NCBI GenBank assembly: GCA_026184775.1
Contig: JANCYW010000016.1
Span: 1-64,000, forward strand
Length of the DNA stretch: 64,000 nucleotides
From: Cyanidium caldarium
Lineage: Eukaryota; Rhodophyta; Bangiophyceae; Cyanidiales; Cyanidiaceae
Direction of reading: 5' to 3'
The position numbers and the translations under genes were made by a program. The notes under the pieces are model-generated. The model ran no database searches. It worked only from the letters and a program-made list of their open reading frames with translations, and was not told the DNA's origin. The stretch's first letter is position 1; every line of letters begins with the position of its first letter. Positions 1 to 10,452 of this stretch are shown piece by piece.

Positions 1-31
1 CCCATTCCCCCCCATTCCCCCCCATTCCCCC
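1..31. repeat. Telomeric repeat, C-rich strand
   Basis: Three ATT triplets are separated by runs of seven C, giving a 10-nt unit that reads AATGGGGGGG on the other strand. A C-rich strand at the 5' edge is what a left chromosome end should show. As I recall, Cyanidioschyzon merolae has AATGGGGGG, one G shorter. Only about three units are present, so the array is truncated by assembly or by the window edge. Confidence 0.75.
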
Positions 32-379
32 TAACTCACACCCCTTCGCCCGATCTCACCCAACTCACACCCCTTCGCCCGATCCCACCCAACTCACACC
101 CGGTCGCCCGATCCCACCCAACTCACACCCGGTCGCCCGATCCCACCCAACTCACACCCGGTCGCCCGATCCCCCCTAACTCACACCCGGTCGCCCGATC
201 CCACCCAACTCACACCCGGTCGCCCGATCCCACCCAACTCACACCCGGTCGCCCGATCTCACCCCGGTCGCCCGATCCCACCCAACTCACACCCGGTCGC
301 CCGATCTCACCCAACTCACACCCGGTCGCCCGATCTCACCCAACTCACACCCGGTCGCCCGATCTCACCCAACTCACAC
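32..379. repeat. Subtelomeric 29-bp tandem repeat
   Basis: About twelve head-to-tail copies of a 29-bp unit beginning AACTCACACCCGGTCGCCCG and ending in a C-rich stretch. The unit starts at 33, 62 and 91, and so on. The first two copies read CCCTTCGCCC where the others read CCGGTCGCCC. One copy near 253-270 lacks the AACTCACA segment. Copies touch each other without spacers, so this is a satellite array and not a CRISPR. Confidence 0.9.
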
Positions 380-382
380 GCG

Positions 383-2360
383 ACACAACTCCCAATCCCC
401 CAAATGCTCTCTCCCGTGCGCACGATCGCGCGCGCTCACATCGATCCCCAATAAAAAACAAATAACGAAACACATTCCCGACACTCGCTGCCCCACTCCC
501 CATGCCCGTTCCCCACCGCTCCAACAAGCCACACACGCTCCACTCCCGGGCAGGGCACGGCGCCGATCGGCGATACGCAACCACAAAAAACGCAATTGCG
601 GCTTGCCATGCCACACAACATCCATTCCATTCAGGTCACGCCACTCCCACACACACACACACTCCCAGCCACCACACCCGCTCCCACACATACACCTTCC
701 ACGCGCTTCATCATCGTCACCGTTCTCGGACTCGTAACATACACCCACCAACAGCAACAACACTACCCACATAGACACCGGAACCGCCGCCGCGCTGCGC
801 ACCACCACCATCGCTCTCTCTCACTTTCACCGGCGCTTTCCCACCAGGTGGCGCCCACACCGCATCCACCACTCCGCACCATCGTCGCGATCGCCGCCTC
901 TTGTCTACTGTTCTCGATCGACACAATCAACGCGCACCCTCACCTGCGCGCCGCCGCCGATCGGCGCGCGCGCACCCACAAGGCGCCGCCGCTCCCACAA
1001 CCGTCACCGATCCGCGTCATGGCGCCCCCTCTCGCGCTGCCGCTACCGATCGGCACACACACACACACAAGGCGACTCCGCTCCCATAACCGTTACCGAT
1101 CTGTGCGCATACACACACAAGGCGACCCCATTCCATACGCTTCCATACACCCGGCACTCCCCTCGTCTACAACCAGCCGCATCAACACCGACTCCTCTCG
1201 CACCCGCCAACACTCCAAAACGCTTTTCCCACCTCCCGCCACCGTCCCACCGTCCCACCGTCCGGCGCACACACACACACACACACGCCAACGAACCACC
1301 CCAGTAACACCCACTCAGGCAACACACGCTCATCCCACACACACACGCATCCACCCACCACAACCAGTTACTCACTCCCAAACGCATACACTCACTTACA
1401 CAAGCGCACACACACTCACAGCCGCCCTCCAACTTCACTCCACCAACACTCCGTCATCCACCAACACCAACACCTCCATTCATCTCACTCCAACCCACCA
1501 CCAACCACCAACAATCATTCACCTCCATCTCCACATCCATCAACACCCCATCCCACACACACCCATACTCACCCATACTCACCCATACTCACCCATCTCT
1601 CTTCACCTGCCCCGCTCGTTCCCCTGTAGCCAACCACCACCGTCACAACACTCACACACATGCACTCAAACACACGCCTCCCGACGCTGCGCGACGCCCA
1701 TCCCACACGCTCACCCCATCAATCGCTCATTCCTTCATTCCTTCCATCGATCCAGAGCTCTCAGCGTTCTTTTGCACTCCCAGACGCACGCGCAGCCACC
1801 GCTCCCCGCTTCCGCTTCCAACCACCCCAACGCACTCCCAACACACTCCACACCCACCAACCAACGCTCCCGCACGCCCATGACCCCTCTCCCACCACCA
1901 CCGATCATCAACCCATCAGGCGCTCACCCGCCAACACTCCCCCAGCTCCCAGCTCCCAACCGACCCGCTGGCCGTTCCCGCCCCAAACCGACCCCAACAC
2001 CCAACACACACTCATGAACACTCCAAACACTCCCAACACACTCCACACCCAACAACCAACGCTCCCGCACCCTCATGACCCCTCTCCCACCACCACCACC
2101 GCCCATCGTCGTCGGTCAGCCCAAGCCCTCATACGCCAGCGCCGCGCCAACGCCCACCGCCCACCGCGTGCCCACTGCACGCCCTTACGCCAGCACGTAA
2201 CACACTCGAAACACAACACCACCTCCCCCACTCACCCAAACACTCCATACGTATACTCACGCGCACACACACACACACGCTCTCTCACTCGACACCACTG
2301 CCCCCCACGCACTGCCCAATGGCGCCGCACGACACTCTTACCATTCCCCGCCCGCGCACG
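383..2360. other. AC-rich low-complexity subtelomere, no gene seen
   Basis: A strongly strand-asymmetric stretch, rich in A and C on the plus strand and full of (CA)n runs and CCCA/CACC words. Long open frames exist, including one of about 470 codons, only because this composition lacks stop codons. Their products are His/Thr/Pro-rich with no domain. I see no gene, RNA or mobile element here. Confidence 0.7.
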
Positions 2361-2364
2361 ATCG

Positions 2365-2403
<39 letters not shown>

Positions 2404-2440
2404 CCTTCAATCACTATTCCGTAATCGGCGATTGTCTTCG

Positions 2441-2486
<46 letters not shown>

Positions 2487-3126
2487 CCTTCAATCAGTAA
2501 TCCGTGATCGGCGATTTTCCTCGATCGGCAATCGGCAATCTCCTTCAATCTTTATTCCGTAATCGGCGATTTTCCTCGATCGGCAATCAGTGATCGGCAA
2601 TCGCCTTCAATCAGTAATCCGTAATCGGCGATTGTCTTCGATCGGCAATCAGTGATCGGCGATCGGCAATCGGCAATGGGCAATCGGCAATCGGCAATCG
2701 CCTTCAATCAGTAATCCGTAATCGGCGATTGTCTTCGATCGGCAATCAGTGATCGGCAATCGGCAATCGCCTTCAATCACTAATCCGTAATCGGCGATTT
2801 TCCTCGATCGGCAATCAGTGATCGGCAATCGCCTTCAATCAGTAATCCGTAATCGGCGATTTTCCTCGATCGGCAATCAGTGATCGGCAATCGGCAATCA
2901 GTGATCGGCAATCGCCTTCAATCAGTAATCCGTAATCGGCGATTTTCCTCGATCGGCAATCAGTGATCGGCAATCGGCAATCAGTGATCGGCAATCGCCT
3001 TCAATCAGTAATCCGTAATCGGCGATTTTCCTCGATCGGCAATCAGTGATCGGCAATCGCCTTCAATCAGTAATCCGTAATCGGCGATTTTCCTCGATCG
3101 GCAATCGGCAATCGCCTTCAATCGGC
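2361..3126. repeat. AATCGGC minisatellite with higher-order units
   Basis: The heptamer AATCGGC is iterated in short runs. Between the runs lies a recurring segment containing CGCCTTCAATCAGTAATCCG, then TAATCGGCGATTTTCCTCGA. The combination repeats about ten times with varying numbers of heptamers, so the higher-order unit differs in length. GATCGGCAAT and its partner ATCGGCGATT can pair locally, giving small hairpins. It is a subtelomeric satellite with no coding signature. Confidence 0.9.
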
Positions 3127-5606
3127 GTTGCCCTCTCTCAACCATCAACCATCCCACAGCGCGAAAACCCGAAATCCGCCATCCCGCATCCCTAACACCA
3201 TCCGGCCACGTAACCGTCTGCCCCAACACACACACACACAAAACCCAATGCGCAATACCACAATGATCCATTCGTCGCCCAATACTGCACCTCATACGCC
3301 ACATGCCTCTCTCTCACCCAACACTCCCATCACCTCCTCGCACATACACCAGCTCCATTCTTCACCCACCATCACCAACATCTCAGTGACCAGTACTGCC
3401 AGTGACGCCGGCATCGCATCCACCGTGACACAATGCGCCGGCCAAGCGTGCAGGCACCCCGACAATACTCTGGCGCGTCGGCGGCACGCCATCTCCTCGT
3501 CGACAGCGTCAGGTGTGTTTGTCGACAACGCGCCTGCCGTTGAATGACTAGAACCGCCACCAGCTGTGGACATTCGCGGAGGTGAGACAGTGCATGCGCC
3601 ACCGGCAACGCCTGCACTGCTCGATGCACGGACCTGCTTCGGGGCCAACTGCGCGGCGACAACAGATGTCTCCGACCGCCACCCGGTGCGCCCGGTGTCC
3701 CTGAGAGGGCGCACCCGAAGATCGACGACCATAGTGATGACGACGACACCGATGGTGATGATGACCACAACCACCACCTCGCACACACGAACACACACAC
3801 ATCACGCATCACCCCCAACTCCCTTCCTCTCACCACAGTCGTCGGGTGGATGTGGGCGCTGCCCCCCAGTCTGGGAGCAGCCACCTCTCCGTGACACGGC
3901 GCGGTGTGCCTATGTGCTTATGTGCGTGCCCGGTGGGTGCTCCCCACCGCTCATCAGAGATCGCTCTGGGTGCCGATAGGCGAGAGCGTGTGTGCGCGCC
4001 CATGCACACATACACACACCCTCAGCCGTTGGCCTCGGTCTCCACTACCATGTGCAATACCCTGGCACCGTGCTGGCGCTGATGTGGGCATTGACTGGGC
4101 TCGCCGTGCAATGCGCCTCGTTGACGGTTGTCAATGCCATTCGATTGCGGGAGTCGTTCTCGATCAGTGCGGGAGACGGGCGGCTGTGAGGGGCGTGGTC
4201 GCGGTCACCTGGGCGGCGTAGGCTCCAGTGGGGACGGCGACGGTGCAGCGTCAAGCGAGCGGTCACCGTGACCGGTGGACACTCGATGCAGTGCGCCCGG
4301 GGTGCCCACCATCCGCTCACCGACACGAACCGCCATTCTGGCAGGCGACATGGCTGGTGCCCGGCGATGAGCGCGCCTCCTCCACCACCACCACCCCAAC
4401 ACCGGCATCATCGCCGGGCCCATTGCGGAGGGGATGTGGGCGCCACTGCCCGGAGTCACCAGTGCACCGGGCACCAGGAGACAGGTCTTCCACCGGGCCT
4501 GCTGGGGTGTGCCGGGAGGGTGGTGTGTGTGTGTGCGGAGGCGCCGCTGCTGGCCCAGTCGATGTGGCCACCACTGCCTGTTCGCGGCACCACACACCGC
4601 GCCGACGGCCACACCCTCACACGCATACCGCTGGACAGTGCCGCGACCACCATCGATCGGTGCACCCGATGTGGCGATGGGTGCCGGGTCAGTGTCCGAT
4701 CGGGTGGTCGGATGCTCCACCGCGAGGTGAGTGCCGCGCTCCACCGGATGCCGGTGGCGTTGACCACTCGGCATGGCCGGACACTCTGGGTCTGCTGGGA
4801 TCCGCATCGACGCTCCCAGTGACCGTCGGTACCCACCCGATGCCGCACACGTTTACATTGAATATCGCATGGAGCCGAACACTCGATGGTCATCCTCATC
4901 ATCACCGGGTGCCACCAGCGCCCGAACAGACGGTCCCCACGCCAGAGCGGTCTCGGCGACAGCGCCCTGTGCGCGTGTGTCGAGCACGCTGCTGGGCGAC
5001 CGGCTGCGCCACTCGGTCTGCAGGGCACTCTGGCCTCGTCGGCACCGACAGCGCACACCACCGGCTCAAGTCGGTCATTGAACGCGCCAGTATCAAGAAG
5101 CGCGTCGTCCATGATGACTGCTGTGGGCGATGTCCGCTGCTCGATCGCACGGGCACACCGCTGCCACCCAAGGTGTGGGGCAACGCCACCACCTGCCTCC
5201 CTCCATACCCACTCCCCATCGCCCTCCACCGACGACTGGTGACACTCCCGACACCCACCCACTACTGTCACCATTCCCCAACAGATGCCGAACAGGTGCC
5301 GCAGACCACGCCACCTCCCTCCTCCATGCCGCACGCACGCCCTTCCCCGTCCACTCCGCAACACCGTGCGCGCCGATGCCCGATCAAATCTGGCGCCAAA
5401 ATGCGCGCGCCATTTTTCCCTTCCAGAGGACGGCTCGGTGGCTCGGTGGCGATCGCGGGCAATTCAAAACACATGGACGACGCGGAACGGCCCCGCACGT
5501 GCTTTGGAGTTGTGCGCGGGCGTTTGCGTGACCACTACTCCAAGAATCATTCCAAGTAGAGTCATCTTTCTCGTTCCGGGTGTGCTGGTGAGTGCTAGAG
5601 TGGCGT
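3127..5606. other. Subtelomeric DNA, no supported gene
   Basis: About 2.5 kb between the minisatellite and the first clear gene. Open frames overlap on both strands (for example a 443-codon frame ending at 5559 and a 302-codon minus frame), but they look like products of high GC and show no domain, no codon bias favouring one frame, and Cys/His/Pro-rich translations. The part from about 3900 to 5000 is enriched in GGTGCC and CACCGGG words, perhaps a decayed repeat. A very diverged or decayed gene cannot be excluded. Confidence 0.55.
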
Positions 5607-8168
5607 ATGGCTGCGTCGAGACTGCACGCCGTGCTGTTGGGGGTGCTGGTGGCGGCGTGTGTGGTGGGCGGGGTGGTGTGTCAGGTGTTGGGACGCGGGC
5701 CGGCGTTGGAGTGGGGTGGGGCGGGGCGCAGGCGGGTGGAGCGGGCAGCGACGGGAGTGTCAGCGGGTGTGCCGACGATCGAGTGGACGTGGGTGAGTGG
5801 CAACGACACGATCAACGTTGGAGGTGTGTATGGCACGAAGAACGTGTCTGCTGCCAGTAACATGCCGGGAGGGCGTTTCGGAGCGACTTCATGGACGGGC
5901 CTGGACGGTTTTTTGTGGCTGTTCGGAGGAAGCGGTTATCTCACTGGTAGCAGATTCGGCATTCTCAACGACTTGTGGGCGTACTCGCTGCAGCTGGGAC
6001 AATGGAAGTGGGTGAGCGGGAGCGACACGAGCACTGACGTTGCCGGCGAATACGGCACTCTGTACGTGCCAAGTCCGTCGAATGCGCCAGGCGGCCGCCA
6101 CTACGCTGCGAGCTGGGTTACCTCGAACGGGTCGTTGGTGCTCTTTGGTGGCTTTGGGTACGATACAAACGGCGAATTGAGCGACCTCAACGATTGGTGG
6201 CTTTTCGACACGCAGACGAACGAGTGGGTATGGATCGCTGGCAAGACGACCATCAATGCGGCTGGAGTGTACGGTACCAAGGGCGTGCCCAGCAGGAACA
6301 ACTACCCTGGCGCACGTTCGTTGGCATCGACGTGGACGCTGAGTGGTGACCGGTTGTTGCTGTTTGGCGGAGTAAGTTCCGAAGGTTTCCTCAACGACTT
6401 GTGGCAGTTGAACCTCACGTCGTTCGAGTTTGTGTGGCTATCGGGGTCCAGCGGGGCGGGCGACGCGGGATCCTACGGCACACTGGGCGTCGGTAGCGCG
6501 TCGACGCTGCCACCGAGTCGCTACGGCGCGACGTCGTGGACGCGCCCCACTGACCAGTTGTATCTCTTTGGTGGAGATGGCTCCATCGGTCTCTTGAACG
6601 ATTTGTGGGTGTACGATTACACGTCCACCATATGGACGTGGATCGCGGGCAATGACACCGTCAACGCTCGGGGTGTCTACACCGACAAAGGCATGCAGAG
6701 CACCAGCGCATATCCAGGAGCTCGTTCTTATGCGGTGCCGTTCGACGGGCCCAATGGCGAGCTGCAATTGTTTGGCGGTTTCAACTCTGGCGGGAACCTT
6801 AGGAACGACTTTTGGTCGTATGACGTGGCCACCGGGCTGTGGGCATGGCTGAGTGGGAGCAATGCGACCAACCAGCCAGGCATCTACAACCAGAAGGGCG
6901 TATTCAATGCGACCACCGTGCCGGGCGCTCGCTATGTAGCTGTGTCATGGACGACTGCCAGTGGCGACCCGTACTTGTTTGGTGGCGACGGATACGACGT
7001 TGATGGCGCAGAAGGCTTCCTGAACGATCTCTTTCTCCTGGCCGAGGTCACGGCAACGCCTACACCGACGCCGACCGCAACCGCGACTGCAACCGCGACG
7101 GCCACCGCAACCACAACAGCCACACCGACACCGACCGCAACCGCGACTGCCACCGCCACCACCACCGTATCTCCCACCGCCACACCGCTCTGCACCAACA
7201 CCACCTGCGGCAGCCCCAACCAATACACCAACGCCCAACAGTGCGAACAGGTCGGCTGCTGCTTCAACACCAACACCCAACAATGCACCCTGCGCAGCGT
7301 CTCCCAACAATGCGCGCTGGTGTCGGTGCACTCCCGCATCGCCTGCGGCTGGGCATACATCTACCCCGACGAGTGCCGCGCCATCCCCGGATGCTGCTGG
7401 CAACCGACGCCCAACGACGTCATCGCCCCGTGGTGCTTCTACGACGCCGAACAGGCTCCGCAAGCGTCGGCCGCCGCTCTCGAAGTGCAGGCCCCGGTGC
7501 CCCTGTGTTCCTCTTCGGACACCTCTTCCACCCGCCAGCCGTGCGGCCAGCCGGGCATCAACCGCTTCACCTGCCTCTCCCAGGGATGCTGCTACGACGC
7601 CGCCACCCACAGCGCCTGGGTGCAAAACGGCCAACACCACACCGAATACCTCTCCAAACCGTACTGTTACCAGGCAGAGCACACCTGTGCGGTGCCGCAG
7701 TTTGAGCGACAGCCCTGTCACCCGCACCACCACCAACAACAATCTTCTTCGACCACAACTACACCCACGGTGCAGCAGTGTCTGCAGGCGGGCTGTTGCG
7801 TGGGCTACGGCGGCGAGTGCTATCAGAAGGTGCCGCAGTTTGTGTGTCAGTCGGCGGGGTCAACGACGGCCACCGACAGCACCAGTTCGGGAACGAGCAA
7901 CTCTACCACGTATGTGCCGTGCGGTCCCGAGTGCTGCAACACCGCCACCCAGAACTGCGCCTACACCGCGGGAGCCAGCGGCAACTCGGGGTTATCATCT
8001 ACCACCACTACCACCTATGGCACCGCGGCCTCGTTCTGCGTGTGCCGGGACCCCTCCAAGCAGTGCGGCACCTACACCATACCTTCGGACAACTTTGTGA
8101 ACAAGGTGCGCTGTTGCACCGACGACGAGGTGTGTGTCAACGATACAGAGTGTGTGGCCATACGTTAG
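5607..8168 (+). CDS. Secreted Kelch-repeat and P-type trefoil-domain protein
   Basis: The 853-residue product starts at an ATG followed by a hydrophobic segment that reads as a signal peptide (about 1-26). About residues 55-475 hold six Kelch repeats of roughly 65 residues, each with a W-x-W-(V/I/L)-(S/A)-G opening, a GxYGT-type turn, a (P)GAR/GGR segment and a YLFGG-like strand; they should form a beta-propeller. A Thr/Ala/Pro linker (about 480-526) follows. The C-terminal 330 residues are Cys-rich with several P-type trefoil modules recognised by the doublet CC in contexts such as QGCCY and GCCW. The protein is probably secreted or cell-wall bound and binds glycans, but no ligand is known. 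The Kelch part strongly resembles bacterial secreted Kelch proteins, while trefoils are eukaryotic, so it may be a transfer-derived mosaic. A GTG 15 bp upstream is not a credible start. Confidence 0.85.
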   Translation: MAASRLHAVLLGVLVAACVVGGVVCQVLGRGPALEWGGAGRRRVERAATGVSAGVPTIEWTWVSGNDTINVGGVYGTKNVSAASNMPGGRFGATSWTGLDGFLWLFGGSGYLTGSRFGILNDLWAYSLQLGQWKWVSGSDTSTDVAGEYGTLYVPSPSNAPGGRHYAASWVTSNGSLVLFGGFGYDTNGELSDLNDWWLFDTQTNEWVWIAGKTTINAAGVYGTKGVPSRNNYPGARSLASTWTLSGDRLLLFGGVSSEGFLNDLWQLNLTSFEFVWLSGSSGAGDAGSYGTLGVGSASTLPPSRYGATSWTRPTDQLYLFGGDGSIGLLNDLWVYDYTSTIWTWIAGNDTVNARGVYTDKGMQSTSAYPGARSYAVPFDGPNGELQLFGGFNSGGNLRNDFWSYDVATGLWAWLSGSNATNQPGIYNQKGVFNATTVPGARYVAVSWTTASGDPYLFGGDGYDVDGAEGFLNDLFLLAEVTATPTPTPTATATATATATATTTATPTPTATATATATTTVSPTATPLCTNTTCGSPNQYTNAQQCEQVGCCFNTNTQQCTLRSVSQQCALVSVHSRIACGWAYIYPDECRAIPGCCWQPTPNDVIAPWCFYDAEQAPQASAAALEVQAPVPLCSSSDTSSTRQPCGQPGINRFTCLSQGCCYDAATHSAWVQNGQHHTEYLSKPYCYQAEHTCAVPQFERQPCHPHHHQQQSSSTTTTPTVQQCLQAGCCVGYGGECYQKVPQFVCQSAGSTTATDSTSSGTSNSTTYVPCGPECCNTATQNCAYTAGASGNSGLSSTTTTTYGTAASFCVCRDPSKQCGTYTIPSDNFVNKVRCCTDDEVCVNDTECVAIR

Positions 8169-8663
8169 ATGAGGAGGAGGAAGGCAGATTGGGGAGCGTG
8201 CACGGACCGACGGCGCTGGGGCAACGGGAACGAGAGCCGGACAATGGATTGCATGCACGGAACGGCAACGACCAGAATACACCCAGGAAAGACACACATG
8301 AATGAGGACAGTATCGAATGCGTACAGAGAGAGCACCAGCGCCATAAACACCGAATCATAAACTTGGATGTTGTTGAAAAGCAGGTAAGAGACAGAATTC
8401 ACCCACTAGGTCGTCGGCGACGCTCGGTGAAGGGGATGACGCAGAGTCACACGTGTTGTTGCTCTTCTCGACATACAACGACACCAACAGGTCCATCGCT
8501 GTGTGTAATTGACATAGGCCTCCCAACGATGGGCAGTCGGTTGCATACGGCGTTTTCGTCGCGCTGCAGCGTGCGGCGGCAGCTGATATTCCGACACCGC
8601 AACCGAGGCCACGCACAGCGTTTCTGGTCGGTGCGTCAATCGCGATACGGCTGACAGTGCTCG
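8169..8663. other. Intergenic DNA with diverged repeat junction
   Basis: From about 8560 to 8663 the sequence is a diverged copy of the tail of the 1,789-bp arsM unit (compare 10350-10452 and 12140-12241), sharing words such as CCGAGGCCA/C, GCACAGCG and CTGGTCGGTG. The rest, after the Kelch stop, shows nothing recognisable. A minus-strand open frame runs through 8356-8826 but has no ATG at its start and is broken in the sister copies. Confidence 0.6.
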
Positions 8664-10452
8664 GTCTCACCTGCACAAACGCCGTGGGGAGGACGAAAAC
8701 GCAAGCACCGTCAAGCGTCTGCTGCAGTGTCAGATCACGAAGTGTGAGTACATACACAGCCGCAACAGCAATACCGTATTCAACCTGCCACGAATCACGT
8801 TGGCCATTCCGCACGGCGTTCCACACCCCGCCTATCCGTGTCGCCCTCGTCGAGGTTCTACAAAGTTGAATTCTGCACCTGCTTTAGCGCAACGCCCAGC
8901 GCGCGGGCGCCGCCGCACGACCAAACCTGACACTCTAATCTTATCATCATCGCGCACTGCAGTGCCCGAACGACCCATCGCACCGCAAACGGGGGCACTC
9001 GCCGCGGTCAAGCCCGCTCAGACGACTACGTGGCAACCGCGTATTTCGCCCAGTCCGGAGTAGAGTGTCTGGACTGACGAAGGACGCAGCGGGGTCACCT
9101 CGCGGGTCGCGTGACACGCACTGCGCGTTTTTGACTGATACGAAGGCGCTTTAGAGGCTACTCCTCTCCGGTACTGTCCTTCCCGTTGGATCTGCCCCCA
9201 CCTGCCTTGAAGCAACGGAACGTGCACGAAAAATACCGCACCCCCTCGACCAGCTCCCGCAACCTCGCATCCTCCACCTCCACGGGCGCAGAACGCACCA
9301 GCCGCACATCCGAAAACCCGGCCTCCCGAATCAACCTTTGAAAGTCCTCCAAGCACAACGCGCCGCCCAAGCACTCCCCGTACAGCACCTTGTCCTGCCG
9401 CGCCGCCTCCGACAGTTGGCGATCGCAGTAAATGTCCGAAAAGTAAAACTCGCCGCCCGCCCTCAGCACCCGGTACACCTCCGCAAACACGCGCGCCTTG
9501 TCCGGCGACAAGTTGCAGACGCAGTTGCTCACCACCAGATCCACCGACGCGTCCGCCACCCCCACCGGCTCCGTCGACCGCAGATCCTCAATGTACCCCT
9601 TCAGAAACTGCACGTTGGACCGAGACGCATCCCCGAAAAACTTCTCCGCGTGGTACCCCACGTACCGCCGCGCCACCTCCAGCTGACTCTCCAACATATC
9701 CACCCCGATCACCCGACCCGACTCGCCCACCAGCTTCGACGCCAGGAACACGTCGCGCCCAGTGCCGCAGCCCAGATCCAGCACCGTCAGGCCCGCAATA
9801 GACCTGTCCCCGGGTATTGGCGAGCCGCAGCCGTAAAACTTCGCCTGCACCTCGTCGGCCACCTCAGCCAGCACCGCCCGGTGACTCGCCGGCATCGCCT
9901 CCGCCGGGCAGCACGCCGTCGTCTTCAAGTCGGCCGACGTCTTCAGCGTCTGCGAGTAGTACTCCGCCACGCCCGCCACCACATCGTTGTTGTCTCGCTT
10001 CTCCCCACAAGGCGACTTGCACTCACACGGGCTCATGGCGAGTTTGCGGCGCGCGTCACCGTCCCTCGCTCTCGCCTGCGCCCCAATCGCCCGACGAACG
10101 CCGCGGCTCTCGGGTCGAGCGTTGCGGGCAGCGGCTCCTGACGAGCACACCGAGCAAGATGGGTAGGGAGATACATGGAAACCCTCACCTATCCCACTCT
10201 CATCCAGCCTTCCTACCCCTGCTCCCCCTTCACCGCTGCAGTCGCTCCCATCACCCACCCGTCTCCCGCCAGCGACCCCTCCTGACCTCGTCGCACAGTT
10301 TGGAGCCGCCGTCGCTCAACACCGCGACCCCGCACTCGACCCACGGCACGGTGTGGCCGGTGCGGTGACAACCGGTATTCTGACGCGGCCACCGAGGCCA
10401 TGCACAGCGTATCTGGTCGGTGTGTTGGTTACGGCGCCGGTGGCAGTGATCG
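8664..10452. repeat. 1,789-bp tandem duplication, copy 1 (arsM unit)
   Basis: Starts at GGTCTCACCTGCACAAACGC. The identical sequence recurs at 10453, exactly 1,789 bp later. It contains one whole arsM gene on the minus strand with about 500 bp of 3' and 400 bp of 5' flank. I count six differences from copy 2, five of them clustered at about 8894-9010 downstream of the gene and one inside the CDS. Confidence 0.95.
9158..10036 (-). CDS. arsM: Arsenite S-adenosylmethionine methyltransferase, copy 1
   Basis: 292 residues from the first in-frame ATG; the frame is open further upstream but only with GTG. The enzyme transfers methyl groups from SAM to trivalent arsenic, giving mono-, di- and trimethylarsenicals. 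The SAM site is the L-D-L-G-C-G-T-G motif at about 86-93, with an acidic residue at the end of the next strand (V-D, 112-113). The arsenic-binding cysteines expected for the algal enzymes are present: C43 (after an adjacent C42), C70 (in FYGCG), C172/C174 (SNCVC) and C222 (GEC). These sit within two positions of the Cys44/72/174/224 set described for Cyanidioschyzon ArsM. The N-terminus has an extra CEC...C cluster. The twin gene lies in the next repeat unit on the same strand. Cytosolic location is likely because no targeting peptide is visible. Confidence 0.93.
   Translation of the reverse strand: MSPCECKSPCGEKRDNNDVVAGVAEYYSQTLKTSADLKTTACCPAEAMPASHRAVLAEVADEVQAKFYGCGSPIPGDRSIAGLTVLDLGCGTGRDVFLASKLVGESGRVIGVDMLESQLEVARRYVGYHAEKFFGDASRSNVQFLKGYIEDLRSTEPVGVADASVDLVVSNCVCNLSPDKARVFAEVYRVLRAGGEFYFSDIYCDRQLSEAARQDKVLYGECLGGALCLEDFQRLIREAGFSDVRLVRSAPVEVEDARLRELVEGVRYFSCTFRCFKAGGGRSNGKDSTGEE

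Noticed and set aside
32-379. 29-bp repeats resembling a CRISPR array
   Set aside because: Units are contiguous with no unique spacers, lie at a eukaryotic telomere, and no cas gene is near.
596-2424. Long plus-strand open frames of 473 and 254 codons
   Set aside because: They come from an AC-rich sequence with few stops; the products are His/Thr/Pro low-complexity and the first begins without a credible gene context.
4228-5559. 443-codon plus frame and 302-codon minus frame
   Set aside because: Open frames overlap on both strands in GC-rich DNA; no domain, no consistent codon preference.
8356-8826. 156-codon minus frame, with truncated relatives at 10316-10615 and 12105-12335
   Set aside because: Starts with GTG, has no domain and is not kept in the repeat copies; probably follows from the repeat itself. 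A relic of an old subtelomeric gene remains possible.
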